In this document: one piece after another, positions 46,018 through 58,249 of the stretch | Layout: every line of letters starts with the position of its first letter | How positions within the stretch are numbered: position 1 is the first letter of the stretch | Assembly: GCA_029204225.1 (NCBI GenBank) | Contig: CM055097.1 | Span: 8,263,411-8,327,410 of the forward strand | Origin: Diphasiastrum complanatum | Lineage: Eukaryota; Streptophyta; Lycopodiopsida; Lycopodiales; Lycopodiaceae | Length of the DNA stretch: 64,000 bases | Direction: 5' to 3' | The notes under the pieces: generated by a model | Database searches by the model: none | What the model was told of the DNA's origin: nothing | What the model saw: the letters and a program-made list of their open reading frames with translations, nothing else | Position numbers and translations under genes: made by a program

Positions 46018-47524
46018 TGTTGGACCTTTTCCGTACCTCTCTTTTTGTAGCGATCAAGAGAGCAAGATTAGGGTTTGGATCTCCAACCGGGTGAGTTGTC
46101 GTGTAGTATGAGTTCAATCCAATGGGGAGGGGGTTAAGCTACAGATCTAAATGGGAACTAAGCCTACCAAGGGTGTCAATCTTGGCATATGATTTGATGG
46201 TGGAATGGCTCAATTTGGGAATATGGAAAGGCATTGGTGGGAGGAGAATAATGAACAATGTCATATATGGATTTCATGTTACTATTTTCTTTGGTATGTG
46301 TATTGAAAATTTTGTTCAACATTATCTCTCCACAATGTTATCCCTAACACACACACCTGCTTAGGTCAACACTTGCTCACGACACATTTCCTTGACTCAA
46401 TTCATATCAACACATTTAGATGATTTGGATCCTTGGAGTATGTTGAATGCTTTTTCTCAAGATATCATCTTTTTTCCTTAATATATACATATTGTAATAT
46501 TCTACAAATTAACTTTTCTTTAGGCCATTATTTGAAGATTTACGATGAAGAACGCCCAAATTTGCAAAAACAAGCAAAATCTCTATGCTATATACTAAGA
46601 AAATCATCTACAAAAGATTGGTGGGCTGAGGGTTCTTTCGGCCTGAACATAGGAGCTATCTCGTTTCTATGAATGGCCCCATGAATGACAAAGGCATTTT
46701 GTGGCTATAGCAAAAAGTAAGGGCAATATTGGACAACCTTGTCCAATGCCACATAATAGTGGAAAGTTGCTCAATAGCAAGCCATTAAAGAACATACATT
46801 TTTATCTAATGCTTTGGTTAGGCAAAGGAAGTAATCAAGAATACCCCCTTTCTCATAGTAATGTAGGGGATTTCCCACATCTACCTTCAAACCCTATTTC
46901 CAAGATCCAAACAAGTAGGTTCATCCTTCTTGTCACGTGATAGTTCATTCCCAAAGGAGTATTGTCTATTCACAAGATGTTATGCAAGCTTATAATGAAA
47001 CCCTAACCACTAACAAGCATTAATCCTAAATCATCCACAAGATCAAAACTCACTTTTCTCTCATAAGATTGCAACAAGAAGCAAATCCAACACATGCAAA
47101 ATCTAAAAAGCATGAAATTCCAATAAACACGAGAGAGATGGAGGAGAAGGAGAAGGAGAAGGAAGAACATTCAATGCCAAAATGGTAGACTTTCAACCTT
47201 TCTTTGATTGAACATGAAAAATGAAGTATATCACTATTTGTAGTTGAGAGTGGACAGTTAGCCCTATTGGCTATTGGCCAATTTCTACCTCCCTATACAT
47301 TTTAATTCCAAAATAGGTGGGAAACACCTTTTATTCATCTAACTTTACTTTTAGGCCTCTAATTGATTTAATTCTCGTAATGGCCTTGAAATCACTTTTA
47401 TTTCCAACTAATGAATGAAATATCACCTCGCATGGATTCACACATGTAGGGTGCCAGAGCTTCACAATTAATCTCCTACTATTTTGTGCTATTTACATGA
47501 TATACTGCCAAATGTTGCCCAACA
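46018..47524 (-). repeat. LTR of a Tat/Athila-like element (LTR-E copy 1)
   Basis: The plus strand runs from TGTTGGACC to TTGCCCAACA, giving 1507 bp with inverted TGTTGG/CCAACA ends and a primer site abutting its left (minus-strand 3') end. The first ~200 bp reappear at 56334. No pol of this type is seen to the left, so the element is truncated or a non-coding derivative. Confidence 0.7.
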
Positions 47525-48499
47525 GTCTTCGTTTGATGAGATAGGATGTGACCTGTTCCATGCAAGCTAAATGTGAAATGTTTTGGTCATGGGGATGCGG
47601 TAAGAACTCCGATTGCACACCTTCTAGCCATATTGTGGTGGTCCATGTTACAAAATTTTCCTCCCATAAGCATTACCACTTTGTAGTAAAGCCTGGCTAT
47701 TGGCAACTAATTTGGAACATTCCATGACTTTAGTGTCAAATTGGAGTTGAATGCCAATCCAAGCAAGAAATCATCCCACTTCATTTTATTGCTACCAAGA
47801 ATGCCAAGTCATGTACATGTTAAAATTTGAGGGTTTTAATCTCATTTGGATCTACAAATATGAATCAGGCATCAAGGATTGCACATCAATTACATAGATT
47901 GAAAACTAGACACCAGATCTAGCTAAATTGCATCTAATTTGGCAATTGCCTTTCAACACCACTATTTAAATAGCACTTGCTGATCCTCATGGCCTCTCAC
48001 ACATGTGGACAATATGAAATACTGACAAGGTTCAAATCAATTCATAAGACAAAAAAATTACACATTCATCATGCATCAATTATACTTGCAAGAGCAAAAT
48101 GTCAAAATCACCATCGATCTTAGATCTCTCAAAAAAGTGTATGTACAAATGAGCTCCAAATTTATATCTAATGAGCTCAGATCTTAGCACAGGGTTATCC
48201 TTAGTTAGGTATAGACCTAATTCTACCATCTAATCCCCTAATCTAGGAATCACACCCACTTGATGGTTGGAATAGGTGTGTCACATGCATTGTCACCAAA
48301 TCCTTCTAAACTAGCCTACAATTTAGGACCTTGATTTTGGGGCTCAATTTGGCCACCTCTAAGCATGTGAATGGATTTAGATCATCTTTACATTAGTACC
48401 TAACTATGTACAAGAGTATGTGACATTTGGCCATCCATAATGGTGCCACTTGGTAGTAAACTACTAGCTAGTTTTTACATATTTTCACAGTACAAATAC
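47525..48499. other. Unassigned spacer
   Basis: AT-rich sequence between LTR-E and the family A LTR. No coding or repeat signal is recognised beyond scattered short words. Confidence 0.4.
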
Positions 48500-49463
48500 C
48501 ATAGCTTGCCGAATGGTCACGGATCTAGAGAATCTATGTTTTGCTATGTAAAAGGTTAAATTAAGTGTTCTCAAGAAGTCCCCTTCAATCGCCCAATTGA
48601 AACTTTGACATATAATGGGCCAATTTTGTGAAAATATCAAAATCATGCTTGATCTAGGCCATACTATGTACATATCATGATTACACATGTGTGGAGCCTA
48701 TTCCCACATGTGAATTAAATGAATATATCATTTAGATCAATCATCTAGTATGTACATATCATTTGATTTGAGATCTAGTGGCTAAAATGGTGAAAATCTA
48801 GTTTTCTAGCTATATGCCACATGGCACCCTTTTATTGGTAGAATGTGATACATCTTAAGTTTAGGATTGATCTCCCACGTGCAGAGGTCTGCTCACATGT
48901 GTGGGAAAATCAGTATACGTCGATTTTAGGCTTGTAGAAGATTTTTGTCTAAGTTCCTATAAGTTAGGGAACTTACCCAAAATCAAGGAGGTGCCTTAAA
49001 TCATGGAAGTCATGGACCATGTGCCAAGTTTGATGTGATTGATGGATCCTTAAGTGACTAGACATCCTCACACGAGCCAGATATGATGAATCAGCAGCAA
49101 CTTGAAATCCCTCTCATGTATATAAAGAGCCTCATTTGGCCATAATGAGCAAGGAAGCTAAGTCTTGGTTTTAGTGCATTTTTTGAGTAATCTCTCTATT
49201 TGTCTTGTGATTTTATGCTTCTAATGGTTTCTAAGCTTAGTGTACTTCAAACTCTTCTGGTTTTTCATACTCTGACAAGTCTTCACACGTGTGAAACCAA
49301 CAAGCATTAGTTTTGATCAATATTGATTGTTCTGGTTAGATTTGTTGATGTAGATTTGATCCAAAAGCTATCTAATCTTGGTAGATCAATCTAATTGAAA
49401 ACCCAATCACTCTTGTGGATCTGATTTAGATTCATTCTTGGTCCTTTTTGCTATACTTTCACA
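48500..49463 (+). repeat. Copia family A 5' LTR (3' part at least)
   Basis: It ends ...ctatactttcaca directly before a tRNA-Met primer site at 49464. Shared blocks with 41922-43095 show it is the same LTR family. The left edge is not resolved and may lie further left. Confidence 0.7.
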
Positions 49464-49475
49464 TGGTATCAGAGC
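49464..49475 (+). other. Primer-binding site of copia family A
   Basis: tggtatcagagc follows the LTR end directly. The gag start is ~590 bp downstream. Confidence 0.9.
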
Positions 49476-50047
49476 CAAGTACAAGTGCATTTAAGAGATT
49501 GATCTAAACTATACCCAAATTGGCAGGTTTTTGGAAACTAGCTAATATTGAGGTAGGGAGTTTGAATGGATAGCTAGAACCATTATTTTTGTACCAAATC
49601 TTGCTGTGGGATACAGGTGTACTGTCCACACATGTGGGGCCATACAGAACTTGTTTTGGACAGTAAAATTCAGTTTGGTGCATTTTGAGCTTCATACACA
49701 ATCTAGTGCATTTTTCAAGCTTTCACTTGCATTGTTTCTATTCCATTGATTTGTTCTTGGTTTAGATCAATCATATAGTTGATTTAAAGCTTGATACATT
49801 ACATTAACCCATATTCTTTGATATTTTGAGTGTGCATTAAAGTTGAGAGAGAGAGTTGCTATAAACCATAGATTAAGGAGTGTTTTTGCAAAGTTGAGAC
49901 TATAATCTATATATCCATCATTCAAGATTTGTTCTACAGTGATAGGGTCGAGTGTTGAGTCTACAAGCTTATTGATTGCTAGAAGACACTATAGGTTCAG
50001 ATCTCTAAGTGAAACCATCTAAGGTTCAATTGCTTTTTCACTAAAAA

Positions 50048-50319
50048 TGACATCAATGGGTGGTTTTTGCTTGAAGCTAGTGAAAGGCTCACATCCACTA
50101 ATTATGCCATTTGGAAAGTTAGAATGGATTCAATGCTTATACTTCATAGTATTTTTGACATTGTCCTTGATGTGGAAGAACCTCAAGGTGGTCAAGAATT
50201 AGTAAAGTACAAGAATGGATTTAGATTGGCATTACATTGCTTAAAGATGAATGTAAGTAATGACCTATTGAAAGAAATCTCATCTTGTAACACATACAAA
50301 GAGGCATGGGATTCACTAA
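50048..50319 (+). pseudogene. Copia family A gag, 5' half
   Basis: Plus-strand reading: LEASERLTSTNYAIWKVRM, DIVLDVEEPQG, LHCLKMNVSNDLLKEISS and TYKEAWDSL. This is the N-terminal half of a UBN2-type gag with its usual 'NY-x-x-W' and 'KEAWD' marks. It is cut at 50319 by the family B LTR, just after the 5-bp duplication ACTAA. Its continuation is at 38736 on the minus strand. The start codon region near 50048 (atgacatcaatgggtgg) is in a different frame, so there is a shift near 50066. Confidence 0.9.
50315..50319 (+). repeat. Target-site duplication ACTAA (5' side of the family B insertion)
   Basis: gattcACTAA|TGAAGAAAC. It matches the ACTAA after the inverted LTR at 38732-38736. Confidence 0.85.
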
Positions 50320-51401
50320 TGAAGAAACAAAATGTTTCTAACTACAAAGCCTTGCTAGCTTTCAGCCCTCAACCTGACAAAGATGTTCGCGAAACACGAA
50401 AGTCAGGAGACACGAAACACGAAAAGTTTTGCGAACATGAAAGTCAAAGGAGACGAAGATGAACGGTTTGCGAGCACGAAAGATTCACGAATGAGAATCT
50501 TTTGCGGTCTGGCATGAGAATCCTTTGCGGTCCAGTATGAGAGAAAGGCGGACGAGCAAAACAAATCAACGGTGGAAAACGGAACCAACGACGGAGACGA
50601 AGCCAACGACGCGACACGAAAAATGTTGCGAAACCCGTTTTGCCCTCACGCTCCAAAGAGTACCAGAAAAGATCACGCGAGTACTCAGAAGTACAAAAAT
50701 CTGATCTGATGGCATGATGTCAGCAGATACTGCCTAGGTCGTGGCTAATCTTCCACTCTTGTAATTCCCTGATTAGTTGTAGATGCTTAATCACTCTAAT
50801 CTTAGATTTACACAGAGCGACTGTACTTACTGGATCATACTTGACATATAGATCAACAGAATACACACACAGTCTAACGTAGTAGTCTGATGCTAGTAAG
50901 CAGTCAAGACGAAGCACAGACAACAAGTCCGCCTACGTGCAAGACGAGTTCTGTGATCAAGATCCATAGAGATCCAACTGTCCACTAGTAAAGAAAGATG
51001 ATTACTCGTGAGAGAACCATGTTTCTCCCACGCCAACGCACTGCGTGGATTTGCATGTGGTGCTTGAAGAATCAGAGGAGGAAAATCAATAGACGATATT
51101 GTACCTTTTGCGCACATGTCAATCATTCTTATTGTGTCTGATCTCGAATGCAATTGCTTCTGTTGTTATTTCGTATGTCTGATATTTCTTGTTCATTTGA
51201 ATTCCGCACCCTGGTTGAAACTATGTTGAATGCTGCATCAATTTAAAAAGCGTAGATCAGTAGTGCCTGACTACATTCTGGAGGATTGTAGGAGTGATTC
51301 AGCTGGCAGTGTCCAGTGATCGCATCTGAACTCCATCCGAATCGCAAGAGGATTGTGGTTCCTTCGCAAAAGCTTTGCAATATCGATTCTCATTCCCTTC
51401 A
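50320..51401 (+). repeat. Copia family B 5' LTR (copy B2)
   Basis: 1082 bp from TGAAGAAACAAAATG to CATTCCCTTCA, with TG...CA ends, one base before the primer site. It aligns end to end with the inverted LTR at 38737-39798. Confidence 0.92.
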
Positions 51402-51402
51402 G

Positions 51403-51414
51403 TGGTATCAAAGC
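51403..51414 (+). other. Primer-binding site of copy B2
   Basis: tggtatcaaagc, the tRNA-Met type site with one change (A for G at base 9). Copy B3 has tggtattagagc at 61962-61973, changed at a different base. Confidence 0.88.
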
Positions 51415-51517
51415 CGATTATTCAGTCATATTCTGACATAGCCAAGAAGCTAGCAGATCTAGGAGGCCAAGCATTCAAACAATCACCCATTAACAAGGGA
51501 ACGGACTCCAAGAAGCA

Positions 51518-54500
51518 ATGGCTTCAATCAGCAGCATGCAGAGCAAGATCTGCACAATACTTGATTCTTCAGGATCTAACTTTCTAGCCTGGAAAGATAA
51601 TACATCACTAATACTCAAGGGTGAAGGACTCTTCCCCTGGGTGGATGGCACAGAAGAAATGCCTACAACATCAGGCAAGGAGCTATGCGAATGCAGGAAG
51701 AAGAACGACAAGGCAATAGCCTTGCTATCATCTTCCATCGAAGATAGTCTCACACTTGACCTGGCTACACTCTCCAAAGCTAAGGAGATGTGGGATGCAT
51801 TACTCACCAGATTTCAGACGAAATCAAGAAGTTAGATCATGATGCTGGAAGATCAGCTGACGAATCTACAGTGGGATGGAAAGGACCTCACCTCAAAAGA
51901 TGAAAGATTTGTTTCTATCACTACATATTTTTGGAGCAGAGAACGTTGTGTTAGTTGAGAAGCAGCTCACGTACCTGTTGAGAGCCTTACCCAGATCATT
52001 CCAGACGACGAGGACCCTGCTCGTGAAAGATCCTACCATGAACCTTGGAAAGGCAATTGTCGAGATTCAAGAGGAAGTTGAGACCAGAGAACATCTTGAT
52101 CACAAAGTGGCTCTGACCAGGCCCTTTACGACAACAAAGAAAAATCCAAGAAGCAATTCAAGCCTAAGAGGGAGTCGAATCAGAGGCAAGATCATGACCA
52201 GCAAGTAGAGGGGACCAACAAGAGCAACTAGAAGACCAAAGGGAGGTCTAAACAACAAGGTGCAGACAAGAAGACTTGTGTGAGATGTAGAAGAGATGGG
52301 CATACAGTAGATACCTGCTGGCTCAATCCCAAGATTGAGTGTATCCATTGCCACAAGAAGGGTCACGCAACCATGGATTGCCCCCAGAACCCAAGAAACA
52401 AGTCAGCACAGAACAACAACAATTCATCCTATGTCAAGGAGCCCGAGAGCTCGAAAACGGGTGAAGAAAGAACGAACAGAAATTGTTTGACCGCCTACAT
52501 CTGTGAAGATGTGTGTGCAACATCAACATCTGACACACATGAGGTGATTATAGACTCAGGAGCCACCTCGCACTTCGTGACATCAAGACGAATAATGTTT
52601 GATTTCAGAAGTGCAAATCCTTCAAGATTCATAGTTCTTGGAGATGGATCTAGACATCAAGTGAACGATATTGGTTCATTATGGCTCAACACCAGTGGTA
52701 GAGACAGACGACTCGAAGATGTTCTGTTCGTGCCTACTCTACAACAAGACTTGCTCTTTATAACAAGAATAGTAGATGCAGGGATGCGTGTGACGTTTTC
52801 TGACAAAACATGCAATGTGATTGATGCCAGTACAAGTACTTTGATCGCTCAAGACAGAAGGAAAGTAAACTTATATCATCTGAAGGTACGCCTACCTGCA
52901 GATCAGGTGCATCAGACTCATGACGACTCGCCAGACACTCTGTGGCACAGAAGACTCTGCCACATGGACTCAATGGCACTTTACTAGGCAAGTCATCATG
53001 GAGCGATAACAGGGGTCAGCATCTCGAATGCAACCAGTTCGACCACCTGTGATGCATGTTTGAAGGGCAAGGTGTCACGCACACCATTCGTCAAAGACTC
53101 CTACAAAACGACAAAGATTCTGGAGCTAGTGCACTCTGACATTTGTGGACCATTCAACGTGATCTCAGTAGGAGGTTCAAGGTATTACATAACCTTCATT
53201 GATGATTATAGCAAATTTTCCAGAGTGTATTTCATTCAGAATAAATCTGAAGCACTTGATAAATTCACAGAATATGTGAATCGGACAGAGAGATGTACAG
53301 GCAACAAAGTGAAGCAAATTAGAACAGATCGAGGTGGCAAACATCTCGAATCGCTTCACTGACTTCTGCAATGATTGTGGCATCATTCACAGAAGAACTG
53401 CAGCCTACACACCGCAGCACAATGGTGTTGCTGAACAAAAGAACAGGACCCTAATGGAAGCAGCCAGATGCATGATGGCCTATTCGAAAGCTCCAAGGGC
53501 ATCGTGGGCTGAAGCAGTAGCTATAGCCGCATACATCCAGAACAGAACATGCAAGTCTGGTGTCCCTCATACGACACCACACGAGCTATGGTGGGGTAGA
53601 AAGTCCAACCTGTCTCACGTCAGAATCTTTGGCTGTGCAGCTTATGCACATATTCTTGATAAGATTCAAAAGAAGCTTGATGAGAAAGCTGAGCAAGGAT
53701 TTTTGGTAGGTTATGACAACAATTCGTCATACTACAGAATCTACATGCCAAACACGAACATTGTGAAAATAGTGAGAGATGTCAGATTCGATGAGAGCAG
53801 GACAATGGCCAATGACGACCCTGTCAGCTACAAAGTTCTGGAGAGACAGTACTATGACCTGCCGCCAATGAAAGAGGGAGTAGAGGACGAACACGAAAAC
53901 AAAAATTTTTGAGTCGTCTCCCATTTGAGCGACGAATCTGAAGAAGAAAGATTCGAGAGACAGCCTGCCGCCGCAGTTCTTGTAAACGAAGATGGTTCTG
54001 GACCGAGCAGAGTAGACAAGGGCAAAGGCATAGCTGTTCCAAGAGGATCTCCTAGAAGGTCGACAAGACCACGAAGAGCACCAACAAGATATGTGCCAGG
54101 CAGCTCAGCTTCCACATCAGAAGAGTTCTGCGGATTCAGTGGCAAACCACATACTTTCGAGGAGGCGATTAACAGTCCAGAGAAGGACAGATGGATCCAA
54201 GCCATGAACGAAGAGATGGAGTCCATGAGGAAGAACCAAGTATGGACGTTGGAGCCATTACCACATAAGCGCAAGACTGTCAAATGCAAATGGGTCTTCA
54301 AGCTCAAATGCGGACCAGATGGGAACATCACGAAATACAAGGCAAAATTGGTAGCGAAAGGTTTCTCTTAGAGATATGGTATTGACTACTCTGAAACCTT
54401 CTCTCCTATCGTCAAACATTCGTCCCTACGTCTATTATTTGCATATGCAGCAGCTTATGACCTCAGGATCCGCATTGTGGATGAGAAGATAGCCTTCTTG

Positions 54501-54790
54501 TATGGCAAACTAGACGAAGAGGTCTACATGGATCAACCCCCAGGATATGTCGTGAATTCACTTCTTGACTATGCATGCAGAATGCATAGAAGCATCTATG
54601 GTCTGAAACAATCAGTCCGACAATGGTACAAGAAGAAAGATCAAGCCCTGAAATCATTAGGATTCAAGCCTCTGTTGGATGATTCCAATGTATATGTTAG
54701 AGTTACAAATGGGCAGATCATCATTGTGGTTGTGTATGTGGATGACACTCTGATACTTTGCAAGAGTGAGCAGCTCTTGTTGTTCTCATC
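51518..54790 (+). pseudogene. Copia family B gag-pol, copy B2 (3' truncated)
   Basis: Gag starts MASISSMQSKICTILDSSGS at 51518 and shifts frame near 51840 and 51890. Knuckles CVRCRRDGHTVDTC and CHKKGHATMDC lie near 52275-52385. The protease site VIIDSGATSHF is intact. Integrase has VHSDICGPF and IRTDRGG, then a 2-base deletion at ~53336 that breaks the frame before ISNRFTDFCND and HNGVAEQKNRT. RT has [39 protein letters not shown] and VVYVDDTLILC. Stops at 52985 and 54370. Homology ends ~30 bases after the YVDD box, so RNase H and 3' LTR are missing. It is the fullest copy of this family here. Confidence 0.95.
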
Positions 54791-55228
<438 letters not shown>

Positions 55229-55632
55229 CCAAAAGCCCCAAAATCTCTCCTCTCTAGCCATTGGCAGCCAATGAAATTTTCAGTTATCTGGCGGAGCGCG
55301 CCTCCTGGCCACTTGCAACTGGTGCGCCAATGCAACATGTCTCGTCCTATGTCCTCAAGCAAGTGGTTTCAGTGATTTTCACCCTTTAGCCTTCAAGTAC
55401 CCCGACTGCGTCATGCAAGGGTGAGAGAGAGAGAGAGCATGCGCCAATGATGACAAACTCTTTTTATTCTAAAAAAAGGCTACAATTCTAAGTATTCTTG
55501 ATTCTTTTAAGACTTACTCATAAAAGGGTTTTTGTGCTAATCTAAAAAGTTTTCAAAATGTTATCATATCGGTCTTTGAGAAATTGTGTCGGTTTCATGC
55601 CTATACTTTGCATTGGCTAGGGGGAAGGGGCT

Positions 55633-55644
55633 GGGGGGGGGGGG

Positions 55645-55683
<39 letters not shown>
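55633..55683 (+). repeat. Poly-G run, ~51 bases with a single C
   Basis: Eleven or so G, a C, then 38 G in a row. Such runs are very rare in plant DNA and hard to sequence. It could fold as stacked G-quadruplexes, or it could be an assembly artefact (poly-G is the dark signal of two-colour sequencers). Confidence 0.95.
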
Positions 55684-55699
55684 CTCATGTGAGAAAGGC

Positions 55700-56260
55700 T
55701 GAAATTGACCTATCTCTGATGGTGGACATCAAATTTGAGTTATCTCATGTGATAGGTGTCAACTCCATCAACAAGGGGTCGAAGTCGACAAATCTTAATA
55801 TACTAGACTTGATATTCGTTGAGTCTGATCACTAGATGAGCCATGTCGAGTGATAAGCACAAAATCACACGTTAGGCATCGAATTTGAGCAATCTCAAGT
55901 GATACTGCCAAATTCAAGCTATCTCAATGACTTGAAGTCAAGATTCTTTTAATTTCATCACTCAATGGGCAATCTCGTGTGATAAAGGCCAAAATTTGAT
56001 TATCTTGAGTGATAGGTAGCAAATTTGAGTTATCTCATCTAATAGGAATCACCTATAATCAAAGAGTGGTGGAACTCGAGTAATTTGGATGTACTAAACT
56101 CAATGTTGGACAATAAGGAGAAATCAATGAGCCATGTAAAGCAACGTGGACCATAATTGACTTTTCTGATATGCACACATCATACTCCAATGTTCGCAAT
56201 TAATCTACATCAAGTTTTAGCCATATGAAGTGATAGGACACAATCCCATCTATAAGGGGC
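55700..56260 (+). repeat. Degenerate interspersed ~30-bp repeats 'ttgagttatctcatgtgatagg'
   Basis: Variants start near 55733 (gagttatctcatgtgatagg), 55886 (gagcaatctcaagtgatac), 55968 (gcaatctcgtgtgataaagg), 55998 (gattatcttgagtgatagg), 56026 (gagttatctcatctaatagg) and 56229 (catatgaagtgatagg). Most are preceded by 'aaattt' and followed by a 'c(a)aa' word. It is non-coding. Confidence 0.65.
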
Positions 56261-56333
56261 AAGAATTGATTGTCCCAAACTTTAGATTGATCAAGTCACA
56301 TCACTCAATCAATGTCAAGTGCTAAGGACTAAT

Positions 56334-56560
56334 TGTTGGACCCTTTCCATACCTCCCTTTTCGTAGTGATCAAGAGAGCAAGGTTAGGGTTTGGATCTCC
56401 AACCGGGTGAGTTGTCGTGTAGTACAGCGGGCTTCGATCCAATGGAGAGGAGGTTAAGCTACAGATCTAATTGGGAACTAAGCCTACCAAGGGTGTCAAT
56501 CTTGGCATATGATCTGATGGTGGAATGGCTCAGTTTGGGAATAGGGTGCTTGACACTCTC
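56334..56560 (-). repeat. LTR-E copy 2, conserved end
   Basis: It begins TGTTGGACCC and follows copy 1 (46018) closely for about 200 bp ('atcaagagagcaaggttagggtttggatctcc', 'accaagggtgtcaatcttggcatatga'). There is no primer site on its left, so it is a solo or truncated LTR. The full right edge is not resolved. Confidence 0.75.
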
Positions 56561-57156
56561 CTTGAACCTAAAGAGTACTCCAAGCTCTGTATAATAGATC
56601 ATTAGGCAAAATTGAGTTGGGCGGTTAACATTTTGTTTTTTGATACTTAGAGGAGGAAAATCTTTCGTGATAGCTATGGATAAAAAAACCAATACAATCT
56701 CAACTGGGAAATTTTTTAAGTAGAATCCATGACATGAACTATACTAATAAGAGAGTCTGAATTTTTTCTTGGAAATCCTTTGCACTCTTGACACTCTCCT
56801 TGACTCTTTTTAGGGTTTTGACATGTGAAGATCCTCTTCTTGGATCTTGGCTTTTCTTGGGCTGTTTAGGCTCTTTGAGCTCTAAACCTTCTCCTCTTGA
56901 GGCTTAGCTTCTCAAGGGAGGGGAACAATGGAAGTAAACTAAGTAATAGATCATAGTGCTCTCATGAAGGTTTCTAACTCCTATTTTACTATTGTGTATT
57001 TTGGTAGATTAGGAGGATGAAAGCTTGTGCTAATGATCTTCTTTATTGTGATAGCATGATTAGGAAACACATACAAGCATTCATCATTCCACAACCAAAC
57101 ATACAATGGCAAAAGAGAAAGACTTCACATAAAAGAAAAGGTACGAGGAGGCTTTG

Positions 57157-57775
<619 letters not shown>

Positions 57776-57830
57776 AATCATTCTTTAGAAGAATCTTCAC
57801 CAAAATCTTCTAACATGCCCCCACCACAAT
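57776..57830 (-). repeat. LTR start and polypurine tract of a minus-strand element
   Basis: The minus strand reads tgtggtgggggca then TGTTAGAAGATTTTGGTG, a purine-rich primer followed by a TG LTR start. 'aatcttYaYcaaaatc.tt' is repeated around 57761-57812. The LTR's other end is not located. Confidence 0.5.
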
Positions 57831-58249
57831 TTTGGTGACAGTCTCTTGGCACTTACATATGTCGTTGGTGTTGGCATGCATGGATGTGAAGCCGTTGCGA
57901 AAGAAAGAGAGAAAAGAGGCGTACTGACAGGAAGAGAAAAACATGTGGTGAAAAGTGAGAAAATTTTTTACAATAAGGTTGAGCGGCAAGGGGGAAAAAG
58001 GAGGAGGTATATGCACAGGGGAATAAATAAAAAGAGAAAAAAGAAGAGGGAAATGAGGTAATGGTAAAAAATAATAGAAATAAAGTTGAGTCCCTGTATG
58101 TTTTTTCTGAACTTTTTTTTTTTTGTTTTTTAAAGAGATACCGGTGTGAGATTTGTTTCAGAGGCTTTTCAGCTGTTTGCTCTTTTCCAGTTGTTGGCCC
58201 TTCGCATCTTTGGCTTCACGGTTCTTCCAATGGGTGTCTGTAACTGTAC

